Source: Incurvaria masculella
Taxonomy: Eukaryota; Arthropoda; Insecta; Lepidoptera; Incurvariidae
Direction of reading: 5' to 3'
DNA: 64,000 nucleotides
Assembly: GCA_946894095.1 (NCBI GenBank)
Contig: OX335643.1
Location: 11,395,036 to 11,459,035, forward strand
A program made the position numbers and the translations under genes. Below are positions 13,801-23,086 of this stretch, one piece after another. Each line of letters opens with the position of its first letter. Within the stretch, counting starts at the first letter, position 1. The notes under the pieces are model-generated. The model saw only the letters and a program-made list of their open reading frames with translations. It searched no databases and was not told where the DNA came from.

Positions 13801-16800
13801 TAATATCAAATTGTGTTCTTCTTCTTTATTAAATAAATTATTTGCTATACTTGCTTTGGTTGCTGCCATCTGTCAAAAGCTAGGAGCAGCAGTTTTGCAT
13901 CTATAGATCGAATTAACTTTACATGGATCTATGGACAAGAACAACATACACATGAATGAGATGAACATACAATTAATGCTTTATTAATTAATAACAATCA
14001 ATTTGTTTTAATAATATTCTTAAAACAGCAATTAAAATTTATTTTTGTCAAAACACGCTATTGGATTTATGTACACAATTCAGGCTTTAAATGTGAACCT
14101 ATGTTTTCTACCACGCAATACTTTTGTAATCAAACGTGTCTTTTGCGAATGCTTAAAGCTTTATTACGTGTGAATCTAATTCGCTTGCAACATTTATTAA
14201 TTTAATTGCATTATTACGTTTTCATCTTCGCATGATCATTATACATTATCATATTCATGAACTCTGCATATTTATGTAAGCACTAAAATGCACTTAATTA
14301 CCTTAAGTCTACATATATTTCAACACAGAAAGAACCACACAAATGTAAATATGCATCCATCACATTTCCATGATTGTTATTTCGATTACAGAATCAGTAT
14401 TTTTTATAGTTTTCTACTTCTAGCATTTGCCAGGTAAAGCTCATTTTATTTTTAGCTTCTCCCAGACTTTTAATTGCTATCTTGCAATAATAAAAAAATA
14501 CCGTATGTATGTCTGCTATTTATTGAATCTAGAATATTTTCTATATCCTCTCTATAAATTACACTGATACCCTTATCTGTTATTTTAAAATTTCGCTGAC
14601 GAAGGATGAAGAATATAACCACGGTGAGTTTATTAGTTTTAAAATATCTACAATAATTTCCTGAACCCAATCATCATATTCATCGCCTAATGCATCATTC
14701 TACTGACTTAACCATGTGTTGCTAACATGCCATATTTACTAAGATCAATGACGTAACTTGCTCAAGTAATTGTTATAATATCCTATTTCAAATCAGATAC
14801 ATTGTTCCAATATTAACTAAATATGATCTTGTGTTACTGAGCTCGTACCCACCAAACCTTTGCTTAACCAGGGCCTGTGATGGTTGACCCTTCCCCCCCC
14901 CCCCCCCATTTTTTTAAAGAACTGGACATGAACGGCTAAAATACTACGCCTACTGTCTTGAAGCACCGCATGGGAACTAGGTGCCATGTCAGGACCCTCC
15001 TTATATTGCACGGCTACGTTGAACTGGATTGTCATTGCCGCTTAGACCATTTCAATTAATTCGATGATAGCAACTGGCTCGGTTCGAGTAATTATCGAGT
15101 CAATTAGTCGAACCATGGCTAGCCCCAACAGCCAAATGTTTAGCCTTGATGATTAACTCCTCGTGTGCTACCGAGGCTGACAATTGATCAATTTCCCAAC
15201 AGTAACAGAGCTTAAGTCAAATATTTCAACAATAAAATACACAGTTGATGGATAATCGGTCTTCCCTCTGTGCGAGTTATGCCTGTTCGTTCGTCCACCT
15301 TCGAAAACCTTCTCCATGCCAAATGGTCGCGACTGTCCCCAGTGTACCACGTGCCGTCGCGCCACCGCCGCGGCGTCGACCCGTTCGACTCGCACAAGGC
15401 GTGGCAGGAGCACCTCGACCGCCTGGCCGCCATCGACCGGCTGTACCCGTCCCGCTACGGCCTGTACCTGAAGGACCGCGCGTACCCCGTCACGGACCTC
15501 GGCGTCTCCAACGCCCTGCCCAACCTCAAGGGCATCGAGTACGAACCGGACAACAAGCCGCACTGGGGCAAAGGTAAATTCTACTGAGCGACATAGCGGA
15601 CTTTGGGGGCGTCTTGGTTGCGGCGAAAATTTATCCAACGCCTTTGATAGTATTTCGGATATATTGTGCCAAATTCAAAAATCCGTTGGGGTGACCGACG
15701 TGATCCATCGTCGACCGAGGTTGGAGAGAATTTTGTTTGCAGCTCAATCAAGCCATCCCTTTGTACATATGCACGTGCCTTGTTAGCGGTTAAGTTAGAG
15801 TTAAGTTTCCCTTTATACTAGCAGTAGGGTTAGATGTGACCATAGAGAATTCGTTAACTCTTCAAAGAAACGTTCCTATTGCTAGTATCATCGGAGAAAA
15901 TTAAGTTATTGATAATTTGATCGTGCTATTCGATGAGAAAGCTTATGTTAACAATAAATACGTGATCACGTTACATAATTCAACATCTTTAGAACGATCA
16001 ATCCTTAAGACAAATATTTTGTAAACATACGGAGGTATTGTTACACGATGATATATGCTACCAGTTCATCAGGTTTTTTGTAATAAAATTAATAAAGTAA
16101 AGAAAAAAAAGAGAAAAAAATATAACAAAAATGCTATGTTTTTCTATTCTAGCGTCTTGTGCTGTGTTTTGGACGAATTGCTATTTATTGTAGTTTTATA
16201 AGCCCACACTGTTACTCATATCAGACATTCTATAAATAAGAACATGCACTGTACACTACCACACAACTCATGTACAGAATATAATAATGTGTGTGACCAA
16301 TATAAACAGTAATTTATATTTTGTACGTGTTCGTTGGTTTATACAATAGTCATGGATATCGGTATTATAGTACTTTACTAGAAAACTGATTGTCGGTATA
16401 TGTACGAGATATCAAGTCTTTCTTTCATATGAATTGAAGTATGAAAGCGATCAAGACTTTGTCTCAAATCCTCTTGTCAATAACTCGGGCATGTTCGCCT
16501 GTCATCTAAAATATATTATTCAAACATAACGTACTCCTAAAATATACGAATCCTAACAAACATTTAGATTAAATACTATTTTCGGTACAAAAATGTGTTT
16601 TCTTTCCTTACAAGATTGAACTGTAACATAAGTCCCCAACCGTGAAAATTAATACAAAGCATGCAGTTCGCGCGGAGTTAATAAATGTTGTGTCCTAAAA
16701 ACTACAAAATAAGGCTCCAATCCTGCCGTCTGAAACAAAACGATAGTAACGTTCCCTGGTGAGAGTAAATGCTGTATTGATGAAGGGGCATCACCGCGTC

Positions 16801-19021
16801 TCTCGGCGGAACGACTGTTGGACTCATTCAAAACGGATCCATTTTTCGCCGAGCCTGCCTCCGTGTGGGCCAATCTTGACCGGTCACTACGCGGCAGGTC
16901 ACCCACGCCCGTCAAACCGAGAATCAGCCCACCCCGAGATTGCGAAGTAGCGTACGATGCCGACGGTAAGGGCAACAGACCCAAGCACTCCTACTGGCCC
17001 TGCCCGTCTCTTCTACTTATTTTCGATGTTTAACGACAAAGGCGGTCTCACGGATCACTCGATTCTCTTTCAAGGACGACGGCGAGGTTTTCTCGAGGAC
17101 CACGTCTGAAGCTGGCCAAGTATCGCCACCAGATGTTCCATCAAAAAGTCATGGTCACTTTACATTCGAGAAAACCTCGATGATAGTCCTCACTTCATAT
17201 CGCAGTGGCATCAAAATGCGTCAAGTTGAGTGTGACACCGTTGCTTTGTGAACTTCGTGCCCAGGATTCCAGCACCGATTTTTTCTTTCGAGTTAAGAGG
17301 AAACATGACGTCCTTTCTCGTTCACTTTTGGATTTACAGTAGATACTTCTCCAGCACCTACGGTATTTGACTCCTTCTGTCTCCGCTGTATGTAGTTAAC
17401 CGTGACACGTCTTGCCCTATTAGTTTTCAATAGAGAGTATTATTCATCCTAATTATAAATTGTTTGCTTGAAGGATAGTTTTCTGTAGCTTTAACCGTTT
17501 TTCTTCAGCATGCTCAACCTCTTCAACATAGTTCCTTTAATGCCGAGTGAACAAATTAAATTAAAAAAGCACGTGCATGACGTTGGCGCGTGGTTACTTT
17601 AATGTATGCTTCATCTATTATTACTCTTCCAAAGTAAAATGTATCTTCATTTCACAATCTATCTCCATAACCAAACTTAGCACTTTTCTAATAATAGTTT
17701 CCATCGAGTTCGACAGCTTTATCGTCTAACGGAGTGATGAGCTTGGCTCTAACTAGCCCGGCTTGCCGCAGCTATCAGGTGAACTTGGAGTCTGTTGTCC
17801 CGATCTGACCGAGTGTGTTGTTGGCGTGTAGGTGCGCCGCTGTACACCGCAGGAGGCCTGCGCCGCAGGCCGTGGGCCGACATTTTCAACCCGAGCCCGT
17901 CCTTGCCCATCTCGGCCATCACCAGAGACCCCTTCTGGTGGGACTGGCCCGAGCTGAGGCCCGTCGCGAGATGGAACAGGAGCCCCTCATACGTCCGAGA
18001 CTCTTATCTATCGCCCATCAAACGCACTTTCCTTTGGGACAAGCATCCGATCAGGCCTTTAGGTTAGTGGAACGCTGTACATTTGCCGACTTCGTGCCCA
18101 CCGCGCTTTCTAACTCGAACCGCGCCATCACAAATCAGCAATCACTCAATACTGCTTTAATTAGACCTCGCGTATGCGTTGAAGAATATTGTGCTTCGCG
18201 AAATCGATCGGAATTTCGACGACGAGTCTGTTGAACTCAAATATATGATGCTACATGTTTTACTACCACATTTTCGTACTGAAACACAAAACACGATAAA
18301 CTGATTAGTACTAAGGACCCATCTGCTCTATTTGACAAACAAATTATTTCCTGATACAGATTTTACTTTGGGTGGATTCTACGTTGGAGATTTCAGCCGA
18401 ACAGCCTTTCGGAATAAATTATAAAAGTATGGTCTTCATCTGTTCGCAACTCCTGTGGTTTATGTAACCCTGAGTACCTGTGTCTAGAATAGTACCTCCC
18501 TGATTGTTGCCTGTATGGGCGGCGATGAAACCGTCTTCCACTAAGATAATCACTAAACCCAGGACGATTACAACCTCAGATCAAGAAAGGAAGGAGTTGC
18601 ACCATCTAGCGCGTCTACTATGAGACCAGCGGTCGTTAATTTACTGAAATTATCAACCGAGCTTCCATGCCACACGCAAACATACATATACGCAGCCGGT
18701 TTGGAGGGTTTGTGTTCGTGAGAACTCACTTGTGAAATTTCGGGAGCATGTTTCGGGGCGGTGATGTTGTTGGACTGGTGGCACACGACACGCTGCTTCT
18801 TCCTATTCTCTTATGTGATTAAAACCGAGTATTTTTTTAATTAATGTGATTTTCTTGGTGGAAAATTGTGAGCGCCTTGCTGTACGGAGAGCTACATGTA
18901 AAGCGACAGGCAGAAGAATCAGGGGTGTAATAAAGTGTTTCCTCGTGCAGAGTTAATGCTAGCCGATGACTTCAGCGTGGGAGCCTTGAGCCGGACTCTG
19001 CCATTCTTGCGTAGTCTATAA
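10721..19021 (+). CDS. Mf: Myofilin, insect thick-filament protein (whole coding span)
   Basis: Myofilin is a component of insect muscle thick filaments. It is recognised here from the N-terminal block MFKNHLEMIGRNETASKKAK followed by FWQSYVRSLKG and a Tyr/Pro/Arg-rich body. Coding exons: 10721-10811, 12081-12317, 15343-15573, 16786-16965 (less certain), 17832-18062 and 18951-19021 (stop TAA). Including all exons gives 346 residues; omitting the fourth gives 286. Every junction is phase 1, so internal exons can be skipped in frame. The start codon has A at -3 and lies 27 bases after a splice acceptor, implying a noncoding upstream exon. No signal peptide or membrane segment is present, as expected for a sarcomere protein. 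A conserved insect homologue is certain from the exon structure; the name rests on remembered family sequence. Confidence 0.75.
11150..11719 (+). repeat. MITE with TTAA target, about 570 bp
   Basis: It is collinear, in inverse orientation, with the copy at 56872-57411, and partly with 51806-52185. The left end begins ttaaggtggaccatcccgct and the right end reads cccgccgggttgggccc. The two ends form terminal inverted repeats. A SINE begins at the right end, which obscures the second TTAA. The frame at 11068-11310 lies inside this repeat and is not a gene. Confidence 0.6.
11718..11990 (-). repeat. tRNA-derived SINE, minus strand
   Basis: It begins with aattaggtgccatgtaagaa and carries the tggaaaac and gcgatggtac blocks. 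It ends in a tRNA-like head near 11940-11990 that reads tgacctctg on the plus strand. It abuts the preceding MITE. Confidence 0.65.
12081..12317 (+). CDS. Mf: Myofilin exon 2 (coding)
   Basis: The acceptor is tccctcgcag and the donor is aggccag|gtcagt. Its 237 bases equal 79 codons, phase 1 in and out. It encodes GSEDIRAEERYKPTRRSVFP near its start and RYLPIHRDTYGYSPRPIYQ in its second half. It is very GC-rich in codon third positions compared with the flanking introns. Confidence 0.8.
12318..15342 (+). other. Myofilin intron 2
   Basis: 3.0 kb of AT-rich intron without a recognisable exon. A match to the MEF2 consensus (ttatttttag) lies at 14446-14455, but such matches are common by chance in AT-rich DNA. 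A C-homopolymer at about 14885-14905 precedes a SINE at 14917-15130. Confidence 0.45.
14917..15130 (-). repeat. tRNA-derived SINE, minus strand, truncated
   Basis: It carries ctggacatgaacggctaaa, then gaactaggtgccatgtcagg, then gaactggat, in the order seen in other minus-strand copies. It sits next to a poly-C run. Confidence 0.65.
15343..15573 (+). CDS. Mf: Myofilin exon 3 (coding)
   Basis: The acceptor is ctgtccccag and the donor is ggcaaag|gtaaat. Its 231 bases equal 77 codons, phase 1 at both ends. The product includes AWQEHLDRLAAIDRLYPSRY and ends NKPHWGKG. If the intron is retained, translation adds Lys-Phe-Tyr and stops at 15587. AATAAA signals at 16082 and 16091 could then end a short transcript of about 190 codons. 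Confidence 0.78.
16082..16096 (+). terminator. Candidate polyadenylation signals for a short Myofilin transcript
   Basis: Two AATAAA hexamers lie about 500 bases after the in-frame stop that follows exon 3 read-through. They are plausible only if the intron after 15573 is retained. AATAAA is frequent in AT-rich introns, so the assignment is weak. Confidence 0.25.
16786..16965 (+). CDS. Mf: Probable Myofilin exon 4 (optional)
   Basis: An open phase-1 segment of 60 codons ends at a strong donor (gccgacg|gtaagg). It encodes LLDSFKTDPFFAEPASVWAN and a Ser/Pro/Arg-rich tail. Phase 1 at the donor matches every other exon of the gene, which supports it. The proposed acceptor (gatgaag before 16786) lacks a good pyrimidine tract, so the left edge may be wrong or the exon may be alternative. 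Confidence 0.5.
17832..18062 (+). CDS. Mf: Myofilin exon 5 (coding)
   Basis: The acceptor is ttggcgtgtag and the donor is cctttag|gttagt. Its 231 bases equal 77 codons, phase 1 at both ends. It encodes PWADIFNPSPSLPISAITRD and FWWDWPELRP, an unusually Trp- and Pro-rich stretch. Read-through past the donor gives Gly then a stop at 18065-18067, which offers an alternative C terminus. Confidence 0.75.
18951..19021 (+). CDS. Mf: Myofilin terminal coding exon
   Basis: The acceptor is tcctcgtgcag. In phase 1 the segment reads 23 codons including LMLADDFSVGALSRTLPFLR, then TAA at 19019-19021. Phase fit, a good acceptor and immediate closure of the frame support it as the last coding exon. Confidence 0.65.
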
Positions 19022-19904
19022 ACGTATGTTATCGTCAGCCAATTGGACGTTGGTTGGATTGATCCCCTGTATAGTTTTCCCCCTTAAAATCCCTGTGACC
19101 GTTCAACCTACACGTGTTTATGTGATTGTATCCATGCACTTGGATGTTTTTTGTATCATTAGCTTAATCTGGTCATTTGTATACATAATGCTAACCGTTT
19201 TGAGTGGTAGGTTCGACACATACATTTTTATTTTTCATAGTTTCACAGTGAAATTGAACTTAAACATTCGATAGCTTTCTCCTTTTATGTGTTATCTTGA
19301 ACTCCTATATCTATAGTTAGATTACCATTGTCGACTACATTATCTATGTCTATAAAAGTATTAGAGATGCCAACATTCTACATGTCATTCATTGTGCGTG
19401 TAGGATGATTTTTCTCATATTTAATTCTAATTTTTTCATATTAATTTACATGATTGATGCGTTACGGTTTCTTAATCCTTACTTAAACATTAAACATCAT
19501 TTTGGTAGTAGGTACCAGTAGATATAGAATTTATCATGACTTTCCTCTTTTGCATACTTCTAAAGTGTGTACAAACAAGTTACAATTATTACATTTAATC
19601 ATCTACTATATTTGACTCGTATTACGAGTAATACTTATGAAGACACCCTGTGCTTACGGTTATCGCTGATAAAAATAACTTTTTTACTTTTCTTGTTTTT
19701 TGAAGGTTAATACAGTATGGAAACCAATCCTGTCAGATAAAGTAGGTAGATACATCTATTGCAAAGTACAACGCCTTAGATCGACTGATAGCTAATTCAT
19801 ATATACTTCATTTATATTGGATTGGGCAAACGGATAAGTTTTGAATAGGAGATATGCAATTTGAAGAATAACGCAATCCTAGCAGGGCGGTTAGCTTGGT
19901 AAAT

Positions 19905-20095
19905 TTACTCACCGGGTGAACAGGCAAGTGAGTGATTAAATAAGACGTTCAGTTGTTTTTTTTTTACCATGCTAACTCTCAAATGACGTGTCGTTCGACG
20001 TGAACTGAAATTTACCAGTTAGTATGCAAATGCAATAAAACATCAGATTTAAATAAATCACTAAGACTGGTTTTCACCAAGTGATGATATATACA
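19905..20095. repeat. Foldback MITE, second copy
   Basis: Its left end, gggtgaacaggcaagtgagt, matches the element at 10087-10292. The right end carries the inverted catcagatttaaataaatca. The core is diverged and shares the aatgacgt block. Confidence 0.5.
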
Positions 20096-20576
20096 TGCAT
20101 GTATATGGAAATTACATACTATAATTATATTTCGTTTATGCACTTACGTACACAAATGCGTATGTACATTGTTAATTAAACGTTCCAGATACACATTTAT
20201 AATGTATATACACTTAAAGGCCGATTATCTTGCACTAGTATTGATTAACAGCTGCTGTATTAAGGTAATCAGCAGTAGGTGAAAAAGGCCCTAATTAGCT
20301 GTTCACACGACGAATTGGTTACCATAGTAACCGAACCGATGAACTTTAACAAAGTGTGAGACGATAGCATGTTCGTAATAAGCAAAGTGCTGTAAGCTAA
20401 TTTAAATGTGTTTCCTTTTTCAGCTGCCGCATAACCGCAACAAATCGACATCATTCTTATTCTAAGTCACCAAATTATTTACACATTATTTATTAAGTTT
20501 CCAAAATATATGTCGTAACTTTGACTATGTTATCAAAATGACAATATACTTCTTTATTTTTTTATGAATTATCGCA

Positions 20577-20602
20577 GTTTGCCATCGATATCGATGGCAA
20601 AC
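20577..20602. repeat. Perfect 26 bp palindrome
   Basis: gtttgccatcgat is followed directly by its exact reverse complement atcgatggcaaac, with no spacer. It may be a remnant of a foldback element or a dimeric protein-binding site. Confidence 0.6.
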
Positions 20603-20860
20603 TTTCGTTTTTTTTCTATGAAAGATCTCAAAGACTGTTGTAAATAACATAGTCACTGCCGAACACGAAAAGAGTACGTTTATAAAATTGTTTTTTATGA
20701 AACCCTTAATTAATTAATTTATTCAATAAAAAAAGGAAAAAATCAATAAAATCTCAAAAAAAACTTCAAAAAATTGTTTCAATCTTGGAATCCCAAACAC
20801 ATCTCCTGGTTTCCTATTTTAGTAAGTGCGTGATTATCACTCCTCTGGCCACCACATCAC

Positions 20861-21181
20861 ATAAAAAAAAAATTTAACAAAAAAAATAACCGACTTCAAA
20901 GAAAACGCACTAAAAAGTAAAAAATAATGTTCATTTTTGTAGTTACGATTTCTGTTATTTTTTGAGTCGGCGTCAGCCGGGCACGCGCTGCGCCAATCAA
21001 GAGAACGTAACCTAATCTAACCTAACCTAACCTAACCTAACCTAACCTAACCTAACCTAACCTTGGCTGACACCGACTCAAAAAATAACAGAAATCGTAA
21101 CTACAAAAATGAACATTATTTTTTACTTTTTAGTGCTTTTTCTTTGAAGTCGGTTATTTTTTTTGTTAAATTTTTTTTTAT
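20861..21181. repeat. Long palindrome with telomere-type repeats in the loop
   Basis: Arms at 20861-20978 and 21064-21181 are nearly perfect reverse complements. Each carries accgacttcaaagaaaa, a ttttttactttttagtg block and a tgagtcggcgtcagcc block or its complement. The 85-base loop contains nine CCTAA units and one TCTAA at 21011-21060. CCTAA/TTAGG is the ancestral insect telomere motif. The sequence beyond the right arm continues to a tail ending gaagtcggttaaaa at 21536. Confidence 0.75.
21011..21060. repeat. Interstitial (CCTAA)10 array
   Basis: Ten consecutive pentamers, nine exact CCTAA and one TCTAA. They lie within the loop of a palindrome rather than at a chromosome end. Confidence 0.85.
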
Positions 21182-21540
21182 TTGTTAATTTTTAGTGAAT
21201 CTGAAGTAAAATTACCAATTTGTACACGTCCTTTCCAATAAAAAAAGAATCACCGAAATCGGTTGGCGTTATATTGAGTTATTCGTCCATTTGTCGCGCA
21301 CATCTTAATACAAATTTAAGACTTTTATGATTTTCTCATGGATATCATTGTCAGAACTTAACCAAATTAAAATGGGACCACTTGGGAAGCACTAGCTATC
21401 ATTTAAAAAAATAATCATCAAAATCGGTTCACCCAGGAAAAAGTTATGAGGTAACAAACATAAAAAAAAAAAACAAAAAAAAAAAAAAACATACAGACGA
21501 ATTGATAACCTCCTCCTTTTTTTGAAGTCGGTTAAAAAGC
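21182..21540. repeat. Repeat tail following the telomere-repeat palindrome
   Basis: It contains gaatcaccgaaatcggtt, aatcggttcacccaggaaaa, an A-rich run, and acatacagacgaattgataa followed by cctcctcctttttttgaagt. The last segments resemble a dispersed repeat end known from Lepidoptera (recalled, not searched). The gaagtcggtt terminus matches the palindrome arm end, so palindrome and tail probably form one element. Confidence 0.5.
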
Positions 21541-22179
21541 CATCACTGAAGGCACAGAAACGGGATATCCTGTTTCGAATAAGGTGATGGAGGGTCTTGA
21601 ATAATTTTCGGTCTATTTCGATGAGATACTATTTTACGATGGACTTCACAAGACCCAAAAAAGTTTTCTTTGGAGCTGCTCACTTCCGTCAAAATATAAC
21701 GTGTCCTTCATTATGACAGCTTACATTATATAATGTACCTATCGTTGCCCCGCTCTCGGTAGGGTTCGGCCATGGAGGTGAATAACTTCCTTACAACGAG
21801 CGCGTAAAAAATGACGCCACGCGACTGACGACATTATATAGCTGTACACATTCGTAGCGCAGTGATGAAAACGGAGAAAAATCCAATTTGAAGTCTCCCA
21901 AAATTCTTTATCAGGTAAACTGATGAGGATAAGAATTATTTTCAATAAGCCAATTGGTTGTTACTTCATTCTTCATTCGTAATGATGTATTCAGCGAGAG
22001 CCGAAACAGGCCAAATTCCTCCGGGGCGGCGGCACAATAGAGGTGTCGACACTTTTTTAGTTCCATCCGTTCTCCTGTAATTTCTTCACCTCCATGTTTT
22101 GGCACATAAAAGTAGCATCTACAGTAGGCGACTTAGGGTTTCGTCGTTCGTGCTTCTGATGACGGAATATAATAAGTAT

Positions 22180-22385
22180 AATAACGGAAAAATGTTTATT
22201 GCCGCTTCGATCATCTTTCCACCAGTGGGCATAATGACCCTAGCAGGGGAAGGGGGCATTACATGGATTCGAAACTATGGAACAACTCGCATTCGTAACG
22301 TAATACACTAATCCAACCCAGAAGACAATTAACGAAAACGAACCCATGAACTCGGGCATGGAAGAAAAGTCCCCGCGTCCCTGAC
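22180..22385 (-). repeat. tRNA-derived SINE, minus strand, truncated
   Basis: It contains ttattgccgcttcgatcatc, tacatggattcgaaactat and the segment before the tRNA-like head. It directly precedes the 3' end of the retrotransposon at 22465. Confidence 0.55.
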
Positions 22386-23086
22386 CACGAACTACTCAAT
22401 TAACGATTGATAAGTAAGAATAATAAAAAAATAGAATCAGGGACACACAGATTGATTTCTGACTATAAGAATAAGAATAAGAATAAGAAACGTTTATTAT
22501 TGCATCTAGAAAAATCATGTGACAAAAATTTACAAACTATGCACAATAAGCTGATTAAAACTATAGCATTAATACAAAAGAAGAAAAAACCTTAATTAAT
22601 ATAAATAAAATTACATGTATATACTCGTACATAGCCTAAATTAAATTAACAAGGTGCAACAAAAGGTCTAGACGCAGCATGTGACTAACAGATGTTAGTC
22701 GCTGATTTTAAGCCTAGCCTATTTAAGTAAGTGACAGTAACTGGCAAACTATTTACAATTTCATAATAATAAATATAAAAGTAATGTAAAAAACAAATAC
22801 TTTGTGCAGAGAAACGAAGACGAAATAACAATATTTTATATGAACATAAAACAAGAAGCAAAAGAAGCACTTAAAATAATGTTTGAACTTAACAAATTAC
22901 TAATAAAAGTAGTCAATGCAAAAGATGAGAAAGAAAACAAAACAAAAGTATCAGACAAAGAAAGCTAAAAAAAACCAAATAAACCAACATTTAAACAATA
23001 ACAAGTGTAAAATGTTATGCAATACAAAATTGCGAATCATGCACATAGGTAAACATTCTTTCAATTAAATATAACTTTATTTTAAT

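Larger units (their letters stand above)
19022..20854. other. 3' flank of Myofilin and intergenic DNA
   Basis: No further coding exon is seen. The 3' untranslated region of Myofilin presumably lies at its left end, but no single polyadenylation signal stands out. A foldback MITE lies at 19905-20095 and a perfect palindrome at 20577-20602. Confidence 0.4.

Noticed and set aside
14446..14455. MEF2-type site in Myofilin intron 2
   Set aside because: It matches the consensus, but such ten-base AT-rich matches are expected by chance in several places in this window.
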